Shown piece after piece: positions 46,432 to 56,983 of a DNA stretch of 64,000 nucleotides (positions are counted from its first letter, which is position 1; every line of letters starts with the position of its first letter). A program made the translations under genes and the position numbers. This DNA comes from Streptomyces sp. P3 (GTDB taxonomy: Bacteria; Actinomycetota; Actinomycetes; Streptomycetales; Streptomycetaceae), in assembly GCA_016893485.2 (NCBI GenBank), contig JAFEKX020000001.1:4650001-4714000 (forward strand), read 5' to 3'. The notes under the pieces were generated by a model. The model was not told where the DNA came from. It saw only the letters and a program-made list of their open reading frames with translations, and made no database searches.

Positions 46432-47274
46432 ATGACCCGGAGGCTTCGCATCCGTCACACCACCCGCGTGTCGTACACCCAGGCGGCCGTGTCCTCCCAC
46501 AACGAGGTCCGGATGACACCGCTCACGCTGCCCGGCCAGACCACGCTGGACGCGCGCGTGACCGTCAACCCGACCACGCCGACCTGGTCGTACTGGGACT
46601 ACTGGGGCACCCAGGTCACCGGCTTCGACCTCATGGACCCGCACGCGAACCTCACGATCACCGCGTCGAGCCTCGTCGAGACCTCCCCGCCGGAAGAGCT
46701 CGGGCCCGCGCCCACCTGGCAGGAGGTGGCCGAACGGGCCACGAACTCCCGCCTGTTGGAGTTCCTCGGCCCCACCGTCCGTACGACGGTCCCGCCCAAG
46801 CTGCTGAAGAAGGCGCGCAGGACGGCCGTGGACCTCGATCCGCACGAAACGGCGGTGGCGGTCTCCGCGCTGGTCGCCGACCGGGTGGCCTATCTGCCCG
46901 GCGTCACCGGCGTGAACACCTCGGCCGCCGAGGCCTGGGAACAGGGCGCCGGGGTCTGCCAGGACATCGCCCATGTGACCATCGCGCTGCTGCGCGGACT
47001 CGGCCTGCCCACGCGCTACGTCTCCGGATACCTCCACCCCGAGCGGGAGGCCGAGCTGCACCGCCCGGTGGCCGGGCAGAGCCACGCCTGGATCGAGTAC
47101 TGGGCGGGCGACTGGTGCGGCTACGACCCCACCAACCGCACCCGCCCCGACGAGTCCCACGTGGTGGTCGGGCGAGGACGCGACTACGACGACGTGACCC
47201 CGCACAAGGGGATCTACCGGGGAGTGGCGGGCGGACCGCCGGAGGTGACGGTGGAGTTCACCCGGGTGGCGTGA
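46432..47274 (+). CDS. transglutaminase-like protease/amidase family protein
   Basis: An intact 280-aa protein. The N-terminal beta domain has RIRHTTRVSYTQAAVSSHNE, and the core carries the triad: Cys in EQGAGVCQDIAHV, His in GQSHAWIEYWAG and Asp in GYDPTNRTRPDE. It is the third gene of the ATP-grasp/alpha-E set. Members are expected to cut or make isopeptide-type bonds, perhaps removing or attaching the group handled by the ATP-grasp ligase. Cytosolic, with no signal peptide. Confidence 0.88.
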   Translation: MTRRLRIRHTTRVSYTQAAVSSHNEVRMTPLTLPGQTTLDARVTVNPTTPTWSYWDYWGTQVTGFDLMDPHANLTITASSLVETSPPEELGPAPTWQEVAERATNSRLLEFLGPTVRTTVPPKLLKKARRTAVDLDPHETAVAVSALVADRVAYLPGVTGVNTSAAEAWEQGAGVCQDIAHVTIALLRGLGLPTRYVSGYLHPEREAELHRPVAGQSHAWIEYWAGDWCGYDPTNRTRPDESHVVVGRGRDYDDVTPHKGIYRGVAGGPPEVTVEFTRVA

Positions 47275-47283
47275 GCGAACGGC

Positions 47284-47536
47284 GGCGGAGGATTTCCAGG
47301 ACCGGGCGCCGGGCCGCCTCGGACCTCCCCGCGGCGTCGACGGCCCCACGTCCGGCCCGTCCGCCCCGTCCGGCGGAATCCTGCCCGTCGGCACCGGCAA
47401 CGCCGTCAGGTCGGCCCCCACGGTCGCGGACGGCACCGTGTACGTGGGGAACGACGACGCGCGCCGCTACGGCCTCGACGCGGCCACCGGTGCGCTCAGC
47501 TGGCGCTTCCGGACCGGCGTCACCAACTCCGGCTGA
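47284..47536 (+). pseudogene. PQQ-like beta-propeller repeat fragment
   Basis: In one frame the end reads AVRSAPTVADGTVYVGNDDA then RRYGLDAATGALSWRFRTG and stops at 47534-47536. VADGTVYVGN...LDAATGALSWRF is the PQQ/BamB repeat of a beta-propeller, but only about one blade is left and no start is visible. Probably a remnant of a longer PQQ-propeller protein. Confidence 0.5.
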
Positions 47537-47543
47537 CCGAGTG

Positions 47544-48648
47544 CTACTTCAGCCCGATGGTCGAGCACGCGGACTTGTAGTCGGAGGTGCAGATGTCGGA
47601 GATCTTGTAGATCCCGTCCGCGACCACCGTCGACTTGATGTTGTCCTGGGTCAGCGCAACCACGGACACCAGCTGCGAGGGGATCTTCTTGTTCGTGGGG
47701 CTGTCGACGGTGTCACGGGTGAGGGCGTCGAACTCGATGTCCCTGCCCTGGACCTTGGCGACGGCGATCTTCGCGGCGGCCTCGGCGAGGTCGGGGTACG
47801 GCTTGTAGACGCTCATGTACTGCTCGCCGGTCACGATCCGCTGCACGGCGGTGAGTTCGGCGTCCTGGCCGGTGACGGGGGCAGCTTCGTCAGGCCCGAG
47901 GCCTTCAGGGCCTTGATGATGCCGCCGGCCATCGCGTCGTTGGCGGAGTACACGGCCGCGATGTTGCCCTTGCCGAGCTTGCTGATCGCCTCGGTCATCT
48001 CCTGCTGGGCCACGTCCGGGTCCCAGGCCTTGGTGTTGTAGCTCTCGGCGATCGTCACCTTGCCCTGCAGCTCGGACAGCGCCCCGCCCTTGAACACCGC
48101 GGCGTTGGGGTCGGTGGGCGAGCCGTTGATCATCACGATCTTGTCGGAGGTGTCCACGTTGCTGCCCAGCGCCTCGACGAGGGAGCGGCCCTGCACCTCG
48201 CCGACCAGTTCGCCGTCGAAGGAGACGTACGCGTCGATCGGGCCCTCGGCGAGACGGTCGTAGGCGATGACCGGGATGCCGGCCGCCTTGGCCTTCGCCA
48301 CCATCGTCCGGATGGCGTGCGAGTCGACGGCGTCGAGCACGATGATGTCGACCTTCTCGTCGATCATCTTCTGCATCTGCTTGTCCTGGACGGACGCGAC
48401 GCCCCCGGCGTTCGCGTACTCGGCCTTGCCCTTGTCCGCGGTGAGTTCCTGGATCTTCGCCTTCATGATCGGGTAGTCGAACTCCGCGTACCGCGTGTTC
48501 GTCTTCTCCGGCATGAGCACGCCCACCGTGATGTCGTTGCCCTTCGCCGGAGTCGCGTCCGAGCTGCTCCCCGAGGAGTCGAGGACGCCACAGGCGGCCA
48601 GGGGAGGGCCAGCGAGAACGCGGCCACGGATATGGCGATACGACGCAT
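47544..48648 (-). CDS. sugar ABC transporter substrate-binding lipoprotein, XylF/RbsB type (two frame breaks)
   Basis: MRRIAISVAAFSLA, then after a break near 48600 PLAACGVLD, gives a lipoprotein signal. The periplasmic-binding fold follows: DITVGVLMPEKTNTRYAEFD, KMIDEKVDIIVLDAVDSHAI, GIPVIAYDRLAEGPIDAYVS and AVYSANDAMAGGIIKALKAS; a break near 47880 precedes VTGQDAELTAVQRIVTGEQY. These blocks match xylose/multiple-sugar binding proteins. No permease or ATPase gene adjoins, so it is an orphan receptor. Confidence 0.85.
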
Positions 48649-48879
48649 TGGGGTGCTCACTTCTGGTGCCGTCCGGACGAGGGTGCAGCATTGCAACCCA
48701 GGTGACTGAAAAGCCAACGCGGACGCGACCACCGCCGTCAAGCGGAACCACTTAACGAGATGACAACACCACGTTCCGTTCGGTATGTGGAGACCTCGCG
48801 AAATCACCTCCAAACACTCTTTACGGACCCTCCATCCAATGGAAGTTCATGAAACGGCAAAGATCGGCACAACCGACGG

Positions 48880-48922
48880 CACGCGGAAGGGGCCCGAGAA
48901 AACTCCGGGCCCCTTCCGCGTG
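48880..48922 (-). terminator. hairpin terminator of the dnaK operon
   Basis: CACGCGGAAGGGGCCCG (48880-48896) pairs with CGGGCCCCTTCCGCGTG (48906-48922), a 17-bp stem around a short A-rich loop, 11 bp after the hspR stop. Confidence 0.8.
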
Positions 48923-48932
48923 TGCGTGGACG

Positions 48933-49385
48933 TCAGTCCGAGGACTGCTGCCGCTTCGGCCGCCACACCACCAGCGCACTGGTCTGCTGGACCTCCTGGT
49001 ACGGCACCAGGTCGCGCCGGTACGACGCGTGCACCGCGGCCTCGCGCTGCTGCATGGTCGCCGCCGCGCCCTCGACCGCCGACTGGAGCTCGGCGACACG
49101 CTGTTGGAGCGCGACCACCTGGTTCTCCAGCTCGATGATGCGCTTGATGCCCGCCAGGTTGATGCCTTCGGTCTGCGACAACTGCTGGACGGTGCGCAGC
49201 AGTTCGATGTCGCGGGCCGAGTAGCGCCGGCCGCGCCCCGCCGTGCGGTCCGGGGAGACCAGGCCGAGGCGGTCGTACTGGCGCAGCGTCTGCGGGTGCA
49301 GGCCGGAGAGCTGGGCCGCCACCGAGATGACGTAGACCGGGGTCTCCTCGGTCAGCTCGTACGGGTTGCGTCGACGGCCGTCCAT
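48933..49385 (-). CDS. hspR: heat-shock repressor HspR (MerR family)
   Basis: An intact 150-aa MerR-family protein. VYVISVAAQLSGLHPQTLRQ and YDRLGLVSPDR are the winged HTH (residues 15-55), followed by GRRYSARDIELLRTVQQLSQ and a coiled coil (ELENQVVALQQRVAELQSAV). HspR represses the dnaK operon and clpB by binding HAIR sites, with DnaK as co-repressor. It is the last gene of its own operon, giving feedback. ATG 49385 is preferred; ATG 49394 is possible. Confidence 0.95.
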   Translation of the reverse strand: MDGRRRNPYELTEETPVYVISVAAQLSGLHPQTLRQYDRLGLVSPDRTAGRGRRYSARDIELLRTVQQLSQTEGINLAGIKRIIELENQVVALQQRVAELQSAVEGAAATMQQREAAVHASYRRDLVPYQEVQQTSALVVWRPKRQQSSD

Positions 49386-49390
49386 CACTC

Positions 49391-50579
49391 TCATGCTCCC
49401 TTCGCGGCCTGGAACAGCTCCGCCCGCGGGTCCTCGCCCGCGGTCGCCTCTCTGTACGCCTCCAGTGCGTCACGAGCATTCCCCGTGACGTCCTTCGGGA
49501 CACTCACCTCGACCGTGACGAGGAGGTCGCCCCGCGTGCCGTCCTTGCGGACCGCGCCCTTGCCCCGGGCGCGCATCGTCCGGCCGTTCGGCGTGCCCGG
49601 GGGCAGCTTCAGCGTCACCGGGGGCCGCCCAGGGTGGGCACCCTGACCTCGCCGCCGAGTGCCGCCTCGGCGAACGTCACCGGGACCGTCACCGTGAGGT
49701 TGTCGTCCTTGCGGCCGAACACCGGGTGCGCGTCGACATGCACCATGACGTACAAGTCGCCCGCGGGACCGCCCCGTTCACCCGGTGCGCCCTTGCCGCG
49801 GAGCCGGATGCGCTGGCCGTCCGTGACCCCCGCGGGGATCCGGACCTGCATGGTCCGGGACGACTTGGCGCGCCCGCTGCCCTTGCACTCGATGCAGGGG
49901 TGCTCGGCGATGAGGCCGCGGCCCTTGCAGTCGGGGCACGGGTCGGTGAGGGAGAAGCCGCCGCCGGAGCCGCGCGCCACCTGGCCGGTGCCAACGCAGG
50001 TCGGGCACACGCGCGGTGTGCCGTTCTTGTCGCCGGTGCCCGAACAGGCCTTGCAGGGCTGCTGCGAGGACATCCGCAGCGGCACCGTGGCCCCTTCGAT
50101 CGCTTCCGTGAAGCTGAGCGTGACCTCGGACTCGATGTCCTGGCCGCGCCTGGGCTGCGTACGGGTCGTGCCCGCGCCACCCCGGTTGAACAGGCCCCCG
50201 AAGACGTCACCGATCCCGCCGCCGAAGCCGCCGGCACCCCGGCGCCACCGCCGCCCTGGGCGCCGCCTCCGAAGAGGTCGCCCAGGTCGAAGTTGAAGTT
50301 GCCGCCGCCCGCGCCGCCCGGTCCCGGGCGGAAGCCGCCGTTGCCGAACAGGGCGCGGGCCTCGTCGTACTCCTTGCGCTTCTTGGGGTCACCGAGGATG
50401 TCGTTGGCCTCGGAGATCTCCTTGAAGCGCTCCTCGGCCTTGGCGTTGCCCTTGTTGGCGTCCGGGTGGAACTCGCGGGCGAGCTTCCGGTACGCCTTCT
50501 TGATCTCGGCCTCGGTGGCGTCCTTGGGGACGCCGAGGACCTTGTAGTAGTCCTTCTCGATGAAGTCCTTGGTGCTCAT
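49391..50579 (-). CDS. dnaJ: co-chaperone DnaJ (two frame breaks)
   Basis: DnaJ delivers unfolded proteins to DnaK and stimulates its ATPase. The J domain has FHPDANKGN (HPD motif, about residues 42-44), then a Gly/Phe region (GPGGAGGGNFNFDLGDLFGG), a break near 50240, and the zinc-finger domain with four CxxCxGxG repeats: CKACSGTG, CPTCVGTG, CPDCKGRG and CIECKGSG. A break near 49622 lies in the C-terminal domain before LPPGTPNGRTMRARGKG. About 395 aa. It is in the dnaK-grpE-dnaJ-hspR operon. Confidence 0.95.
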
Positions 50580-50639
50580 CCTCGACGTCCCTCCTTTCCT
50601 TTGGTGCTACTCGCTGTGCGGGTCCCGTGGGGTGCGATG

Positions 50640-51314
50640 TCAGCCCTCGTCCGGGCCACCGCTCTCCTTGTCGTCGTCCGCCGTCTCGGCGGCGTCCGAG
50701 GACTCCGCCTTGCCGGTCTGCGCGGCGCCGGGCTGCGGCTCCGCGACCGCCACCCGCGCGGGGCGGATGGTGCGCTCGCCGATGCGATACCCGGGCTGCA
50801 GGATCGCCACGCAGGTCGTCTCCGTGACGTCCGGCGCGTACGAGTGCATCAGGGCCTCGTGGATCGTCGGGTCGAAGGGCTCGCCCTCCTTGCCGAACTG
50901 CTGCAGTCCCATCTTCGCCGCGGCGGTCTCCAGGGATTCCGCCACCGACTTGAAGCCGCCGACGAGTTCACCGTGTTCCCGCGCGCGGCCGATGTCGTCG
51001 AGCGTGGGCATCAGCTCGGTCAGGAGGCTCGCCACGGCGATCTCCTTGACCGCGATCCGGTCGCGCTCGACCCGGCGGCGGTAGTTCTGAAACTCGGCCT
51101 GGAGCCGCTGGAGGTCCGCGGTGCGCTCTTCGAGCGCCTTGCGCACCTGGTCCAGCTGGGCCGTCAGACCGGCGATCTGTGCACTTGCGTCCCCTGCCGG
51201 GGCCGCCCCCTCCCCACTGCTGGAGGGGGAGGCGGCCTGCGGCTCGGCGTCGTCGGGGGTGGCGCCGGAGGGGACGTCGGGCTTCTCGTCGAAGCCCGGG
51301 GTCTCCTCCGTCAC
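50640..51314 (-). CDS. grpE: nucleotide exchange factor GrpE
   Basis: An intact 224-aa protein. An acidic low-complexity start precedes a long coiled coil (LTAQLDQVRKALEERTADLQ, ERTADLQRLQAEFQNYRRRV), then LLTELMPTLDDIGRAREHGE and the beta domain with PFDPTIHEALMHSYAPDVTE and VAILQPGYRIGERTIRPARV. GrpE ejects ADP from DnaK. Start overlaps the dnaK stop (ATGA); 60 bp separate it from dnaJ. The disordered C-tail is rich in Asp/Glu/Ser. Confidence 0.95.
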   Translation of the reverse strand: MTEETPGFDEKPDVPSGATPDDAEPQAASPSSSGEGAAPAGDASAQIAGLTAQLDQVRKALEERTADLQRLQAEFQNYRRRVERDRIAVKEIAVASLLTELMPTLDDIGRAREHGELVGGFKSVAESLETAAAKMGLQQFGKEGEPFDPTIHEALMHSYAPDVTETTCVAILQPGYRIGERTIRPARVAVAEPQPGAAQTGKAESSDAAETADDDKESGGPDEG

Positions 51315-53154
51315 GCGGCACCGTCCTTGCGCTCGTCGTCCACGATCTCGGCGTCCACCACGTCGTCGTCCGCCTTGGGGGCCTCGGCACCCGGGGCGTC
51401 GCCGCCGGCGGCCTGACCGGCCTGGGCGTCGGCGTACATGGCCTGGCCGACCTTCTGCGAGACCGCGGCGACCTTCTCGGTGGCGGTGCGGATCTCGGCG
51501 GTGTCCTCGCCCTTGAGCGCGGCCTTCAGCTCCTCGACGGCGGCCTCGACCTCGGTCTTGACCTCGCCGGGGACCTTGTCCTCGTTGTCCTTGAGGAACT
51601 TCTCCGTCTGGTAGACGAGCTGCTCGCCCTGGTTGCGGGACTCGGCGGCCTCGCGGCGGCGGTGGTCCTCGTCCGCGTACTGCTCGGCCTCCTGGCGCAT
51701 GCGGTCGACCTCGTCCTTCGGCAGCGAGGAGCCGCCGGTGACGGTCATCTTCTGCTCCTTGCCGGTGCCGAGGTCCTTGGCCGTGACGTGCATGATGCCG
51801 TTGGCGTCGATGTCGAAGGAGACCTCGATCTGCGGGACACCACGCGGGGCCGGCGGCAGACCGGTCAGCTCGAACATCCCGAGCTTCTTGTTGTACGCCG
51901 CGATCTCGCGCTCGCCCTGGTAGACCTGGATCTGCACGGAGGGCTGGTTGTCCTCGGCGGTGGTGAAGATCTCGGACCGCTTGGTCGGGATCGTGGTGTT
52001 GCGCTCGATGAGCTTGGTCATGATCCTCCCTTGGTCTCGATGCCGAGGGACAGCGGGGTCACGTCGAGGAGCAGGACGTCCTTGACCTCACCCTTGAGGA
52101 CACCGGCCTGGAGGGACGCGCCGATGGCGACGACCTCGTCCGGGTTGACGCCCTTGTTGGCGTCCTTGCCGCCGGTCAGCTCGCGCACGATCTCCGCGAC
52201 GGCCGGCATACGGGTGGAGCCACCGACGAGGACGACGTGGTCGATCTCGTTGATCGAGATGCCGGCGTCCTTGATGACGTTGTGGAACGGCGTCTTGCAG
52301 CGCTCCAGCAGGTCGGCCGTCAGCTGCTGGAACTGGGCGCGGGTGAGCTTCTCGTCCAGGTGCAGCGGGCCCTCGGCGGACGCCGTGATGTACGGCAGGT
52401 TGATCGAGGTCTCGGTGGAGCTGGACAGCTCGATCTTGGCCTTCTCGGCAGCCTCGCGGAGACGCTGGAGGGCCATCTTGTCCTTGCCCAGGTCCACGCC
52501 GTGGCCCGCGGCGAACTGCTTCACCAGGTAGTCGACGACCCGCTGGTCCCAGTCGTCACCGCCGAGGTGGTTGTCGCCGTTCGTGGCCTTCACCTCGACG
52601 ACGCCGTCACCGATCTCCAGGAGGGACACGTCGAAGGTGCCGCCACCGAGGTCGAAGACGAGGATCGTCTGGTCGTCCTTGTCGAGGCCGTACGCCAGCG
52701 CCGCGGCGGTCGGCTCGTTCACGATGCGCAGGACGTTCAGGCCCGCGATCTCGCCGGCCTCCTTCGTCGCCTGGCGCTCGGAGTCGTTGAAGTAGGCCGG
52801 GACGGTGATGACCGCGTCCGTGACCTTCTCGCCCAGGTAGGCCTCGGCGTCGCGCTTCAGCTTCTGCAGGATGAACGCGCTCATCTGCTGCGGGTTGAAG
52901 TTCTTCCCGTCGAGCTCGATCTTCCAGTCCGTGCCCATGTGGCGCTTCACGGAACGGATGGTCCGGTCAACGTTCGTGACCGCCTGGCGCTTGGCCACCT
53001 CTCCGACGAGCACCTCGCCGTTCTTGGCGAAGGCGACGACGGACGGCGTGGTCCTGGCGCCCTCTGCGTTGGTGATGACGGTGGGCTCGCCGCCTTCAAG
53101 AACGCTGACGACGGAGTTAGTCGTGCCCAGGTCGATGCCGACCGCACGTGCCAT
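51311..53154 (-). CDS. dnaK: Hsp70 chaperone DnaK (one frame break)
   Basis: MARAVGIDLGTTNSVVSVLE, the phosphate-binding start, is followed by AVITVPAYFNDSERQATKEA, RIVNEPTAAALAYGLDK, LVFDLGGGTFDVSLLEI and VVLVGGSTRMPAVAEIV. A break near 52020 falls right after LLLDVTPLSLGIETKGG, inside the signature of the substrate-binding domain, which continues MTKLIERNTTIPTKRSEIFT. About 613 aa with an acidic C-terminus. Two HAIR sites lie in its promoter, so HspR controls the operon. Confidence 0.96.
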
Positions 53155-53175
53155 GGTTGATTCCTCCAGCAATGA

Positions 53176-53248
53176 CTTGAGTGGAACGGACTCAAGTGTG
53201 CACGACACTCACCGCTGGGTCAACAGAGCTGAGTCGAGCGGACTCAAC
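53176..53248. promoter_or_regulatory. dnaK promoter with two HAIR operators
   Basis: HAIR-1 at 53176-53196 is a perfect CTTGAGT-N7-ACTCAAG. HAIR-2 at 53228-53248 is GCTGAGT-N7-ACTCAAC, with a few mismatches. Both lie upstream of the dnaK start at 53154, the expected HspR control region. Confidence 0.92.
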
Positions 53249-53261
53249 TCTTATCCGTTCC

Positions 53262-54270
53262 TTACACGCAACTGCGCTCTGACCTGCGTCGATGCGGCAC
53301 GGCGTCCCCGTAGACAGAGACTTTGAGCAACCCGAACACGACGACAAGGGCCCCGCCCACCACCCACATGACGGCGGATCCGTCCACCCACCCGTTGTGC
53401 ACGAGCACCCCGACGAGCACGCCGGAGAACCCTCCGATCGCCACCAGGACCACCGCCCCCTGCGGAGTGAGCCCCAACCTCCGCAGCCGGTGGGCGAGAT
53501 GGTCCGGCCCGCCCCGCAGCAGCGCCCGCCCGGCCAGCCGCCGCGAGAGCAGCACCAGTACGGCGTCGGCGCTGGCGACCGCGGTGAGCGCGAACAGCAC
53601 GCCCGCACCGTCACCCAGACCGCGCCCGGCCTGGGTGAGCACCGCGGCCGAGGCGAGCAGGAACCCCGTGAACAGCGACCCGCACGCGCCGAGCGCGATC
53701 CGCGCGGGATGCCAGTTGTGCATCAGGAACCCGGTGAGCGCGGCGGCCAGCACACTGAGCAACACCGCGAGCCCGTCCATCACTTCCATCGCGGCACAGG
53801 CCCCGACCCCGAAGGCGGTGACCACCCCGATGGTCCCCGCGAGCCCGTCGGCGTGATCGAGCCCCTTGAAGGCGCCGGCGACGAACACGATCCACACCAC
53901 GGCCAGCACCCCGCCGGGCACCCTGAGCTCGCCGTACGGCACGACACAGGCGGCCGCCACGGTCGTACCGAGAACCAGGAACCGGGTCTTCAGCCGCCAC
54001 ACGTCGGCGACGAGCCCCAGCCCGGCGACCGCGGCCCCGGCGGCCAGCAGTCCGTCGACGCCGTCACCCAGGGGGCGAGTCCGGTCCGGTCGCACGCCCA
54101 GGTGACCGCCGAGACGGCGAGGGCGACCGCAAGTCCCCGAGCAGCGGAACGGGTCGGGTCCGTCGCCGCCGGTCGACGAGTCCGGCCCGGAGCGCGGGCA
54201 CTCGGAGCAGTGCGGCGAGCAGGGCGGAGAGGAGGAGGGCGGTCGTGGCGGCGAGAATCCCGTAGAGCAC
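53262..54270 (-). CDS. MraY/WecA-like glycosyltransferase family 4 membrane protein (frame breaks)
   Basis: MLYGILAATTALLLSALLAA starts the protein in one frame; after breaks near 54130 and 54075 it continues GLAVALAVSAVTWACDRTGL and then AGAAVAGLGLVADVWRLKTR. The diagnostic stretch GAFKGLDHADGLAGTIGVVT holds the Asp-rich catalytic loop of polyprenyl-phosphate sugar-1-phosphate transferases. About ten TM segments. The usual partners in cell wall or teichoic synthesis are not adjacent, so the sugar and lipid are not known. Confidence 0.75.
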
Positions 54271-54278
54271 GAATCCAA

Positions 54279-54510
54279 ATTAGCCGCAAATGTACCAATT
54301 CCGTACGAATAACACGATCAGACCGTAACAAGCTTGCGAACTGGCCCGGAGCAGGTCTTTTAGGCGACCCTCAGCGACGCACGTCACCGCACGGCTGGCT
54401 ACAGTGCGACGCAAGATAGGGGTAGTCTCGGTCGAACCGATTAAGTTACCGCTTAGTAATGTGCTGAGCGGTGATGCCATTGACCCCTCGCAGGCCCGAG
54501 GAGCCCTGAA
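54279..54510. promoter_or_regulatory. divergent promoter region of the MraY-like and Fe-S genes
   Basis: An AT-rich 230-bp gap between two divergent genes. TTAAGTTACCGCTTAGTAATG near 54440 (cited here as a landmark) is the most AT-rich point and a plausible -10 region for the rightward gene. No palindromic operator stands out. Confidence 0.35.
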
Positions 54511-56802
54511 ATGCAACTCGCCGCGATCATCGTGTCGCTGGTTCTGATCGTGGTCGGTGTGGCGCTGTTCGCCCGCGCCGTCCTGCAGATCTACACCTTC
54601 ATGCGACTCGGCCAGAACGTGCCCAAGGGCACCCGCACCGACGAGCCCGTCCAGCGCACTGTCACCGTGGCCAGGGAGTTCCTCGGCCACACCCGGATGA
54701 ACCGCTGGGGTGTCGTCGGCGTCGCGCACTGGTTCGTGGCGGTGGGCTTCTTCTCACTGCTGCTGACGATCGTCAACGCCGTCGGCCAGCTCTTCCAGGC
54801 CGACTGGCTGCTGCCGATCATCGGCGAATGGGCGCCGTACAACGTCTTCGTCGAGTTCATCGGCACGATGACGGTCCTCGGCATCCTGGTCCTCATCGCG
54901 ATCCGCCAGCTGAACAAGCCGAACAAGCCGGGCCGCAAGTCCCGCTTCGCCGGCTCCAACTTCGGCCAGGCGTACTTCGTAGAGGCCGTCATCCTCATCG
55001 TCGGCGCCTGCATCTTCATGCTGCACGCGCTCGAGGGCGCCCAGCACCACGTGGACGCCTACGAGGCCTCCTTCTTCATCTCGTACCCCGTCGTCTCGGC
55101 CCTGCGCCACCTGGACGTCTCCACACTCCAGAACCTCACGTACTTCTTCGCGGGCCTGAAGATCGCGACCTCCTTCATCTGGATGATCACGGTCGCCCTC
55201 AAGACGGACATGGGGATCGCCTGGCACCGTTTCCTGGCGTTCCCGAACATCTGGTTCAAGCGCAACGCGGACGGCGCCACCTCCCTGGGTGCGCTGCTGC
55301 CGATGACGTCGGGCGGCAGGCCGATCGACTTCACCGACCCGGGCGAGGACGACGTGTTCGGTGTCTCCCAGGTCGAGCAGTTCTCCTGGAAGGGTCTGCT
55401 GGACTTCTCCACCTGCACGGAGTGCAGGCGCTGCCAGTCGCAGTGCCCGGCCTGGAACACCGGGAAGCCGCTGTCCCCGAAGCTGTTGATCATGTCCCTG
55501 CGGGATCACGCCCACGCCAAGGCCCCCTACCTGCTGGCGGGCGGCGGCAGGTCGGTGGAGGGCGAGGAGAAGGCGACCGAGGAGCAGCTCGCCGGCGTCC
55601 CCGCGGCAGCCCTGGCGGAAGCGGAGCGCCCCCTGATCGGCACCTTCGAGGACAACGGGGTCATCGACCCGGACGTCCTGTGGTCGTGCACCACGTGCGG
55701 TGCCTGCGTCGAGCAGTGCCCGGTGGACATCGAGCACGTCGACCACATCGTCGACATGCGCCGCTACCAGGTGATGATCGAGTCGGCGTTTCCCCTCCGA
55801 GGCCGGCACGATGCTGAAGAACCTGGAGAAGAAGGGCAACCCCTGGGGCCTGGCGAAGAAGCAGCGCCTGGAATGGCTCAAGGAGGTCGACTTCGAGGTC
55901 CCCGTCGTCGGCCAGGACATCGAAGACCTGACCGAGGTCGAGTACCTGTACTGGGTCGGCTGCGCGGGCGCCCTGGAGGACCGCGCCAAGAAGACCACGA
56001 AGGCCTTCGCCGAACTCCTGCACATCGCGGGCGTCCCGTTCGCGATCATGGGCGGTGACGAGAAGTGCACCGGCGACTCCGCCCGCCGCCTGGGCAACGA
56101 GCCCCTCTTCCAGGAACTGGGCATGGACAACGTCATGGCGTTGAACACGGCCTTCGGCGAGGAGTTGGACGACGACGGCAAGGTGGTGGCGGAGTCGGCG
56201 AAGCCGAGGTCGGCGAAGAAGATCGTCGCGACCTGCCCGCACTGCCTCAACACGATCGGCAACGAGTACCCGCAGCTCGGCGGCGACTACGAGGTCATCC
56301 ACCACACCCAGCTCCTCCAGCACCTGGTGGACGAGGGCAAGCTGGTGCCGGTGACCCCGGTCGAGGGCATCATCACCTACCACGACCCCTGCTACCTGGG
56401 CCGCCACAACAAGATCTACACACCCCGCGCGAGATCATCGCCGCCGTCCCCGGCCTGCGCAACGAGGAAATGCACCGCCACAAGGAACGCGGCTTCTGCT
56501 GCGGCGCCGGCGGCGCCCGCATGTGGATGGAAGAACGCATCGGCAAACGCATCAACAACGAACGCGTCGACGAAGCCCTCTCCCTGAACCCCGACATCGT
56601 CTCCACGGCCTGCCCCTTCTGCCTCGTCATGCTGACCGACTCCGTCAACGGCAAGAAGAACGACGGCAAGGCAAAGGAATCCATCCAGGTGGTCGACGTC
56701 GCCCAACTCCTCCTCGACTCGGTCAAGAAGCCGACCGAGGACGAGCCCCCGGCGGGCACCTCGGAACCGGAGAACGCCCCGGAGCCCCAGCCGGTGAAGT
56801 AA
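54511..56802 (+). CDS. heterodisulfide reductase-like (Fe-S)-binding membrane protein (two frame breaks)
   Basis: About 763 aa. The first 250 residues hold five to six TM helices (IIVSLVLIVVGVALFARAVL, WFVAVGFFSLLLTIVNAV), like a NarI/DsrM-type quinone module. Two 4Fe-4S motifs follow: CTECRRCQSQCP and CTTCGACVEQCPVD. After a break near 55793 come two CCG (cysteine-rich) domains, with CPHCLNTIGNEYPQLGG and, after a break near 56428, KERGFCCGAGGARMWMEE. This layout is a fused HdrB/HdrC-like electron carrier between quinone and an unknown donor. Conserved in streptomycetes. Confidence 0.85.
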
Positions 56803-56816
56803 CACCCCGTTCGCCT

Positions 56817-56862
56817 ACGACAGCGCCCCGCGCCCTCATGAGAGGGGGCGGGGCGCTGTCGT
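56817..56862 (+). terminator. hairpin terminator after the Fe-S gene
   Basis: ACGACAGCGCCCCGC pairs with GCGGGGCGCTGTCGT around a short CCCTCATGAGAGGG inner hairpin, 15 bp past the stop. Confidence 0.8.
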
Positions 56863-56983
56863 GCGCCGGGGTGTAGCGGGCTACACCAGGCATCCGGGTG
56901 AGCGGCCCCTCGTGACGGGGAGCGCGCGCCGCAATCGTGGAGGGCAGCAAGAACAAGCCCCCTCACCTGCGAAGGAAGCCCCC

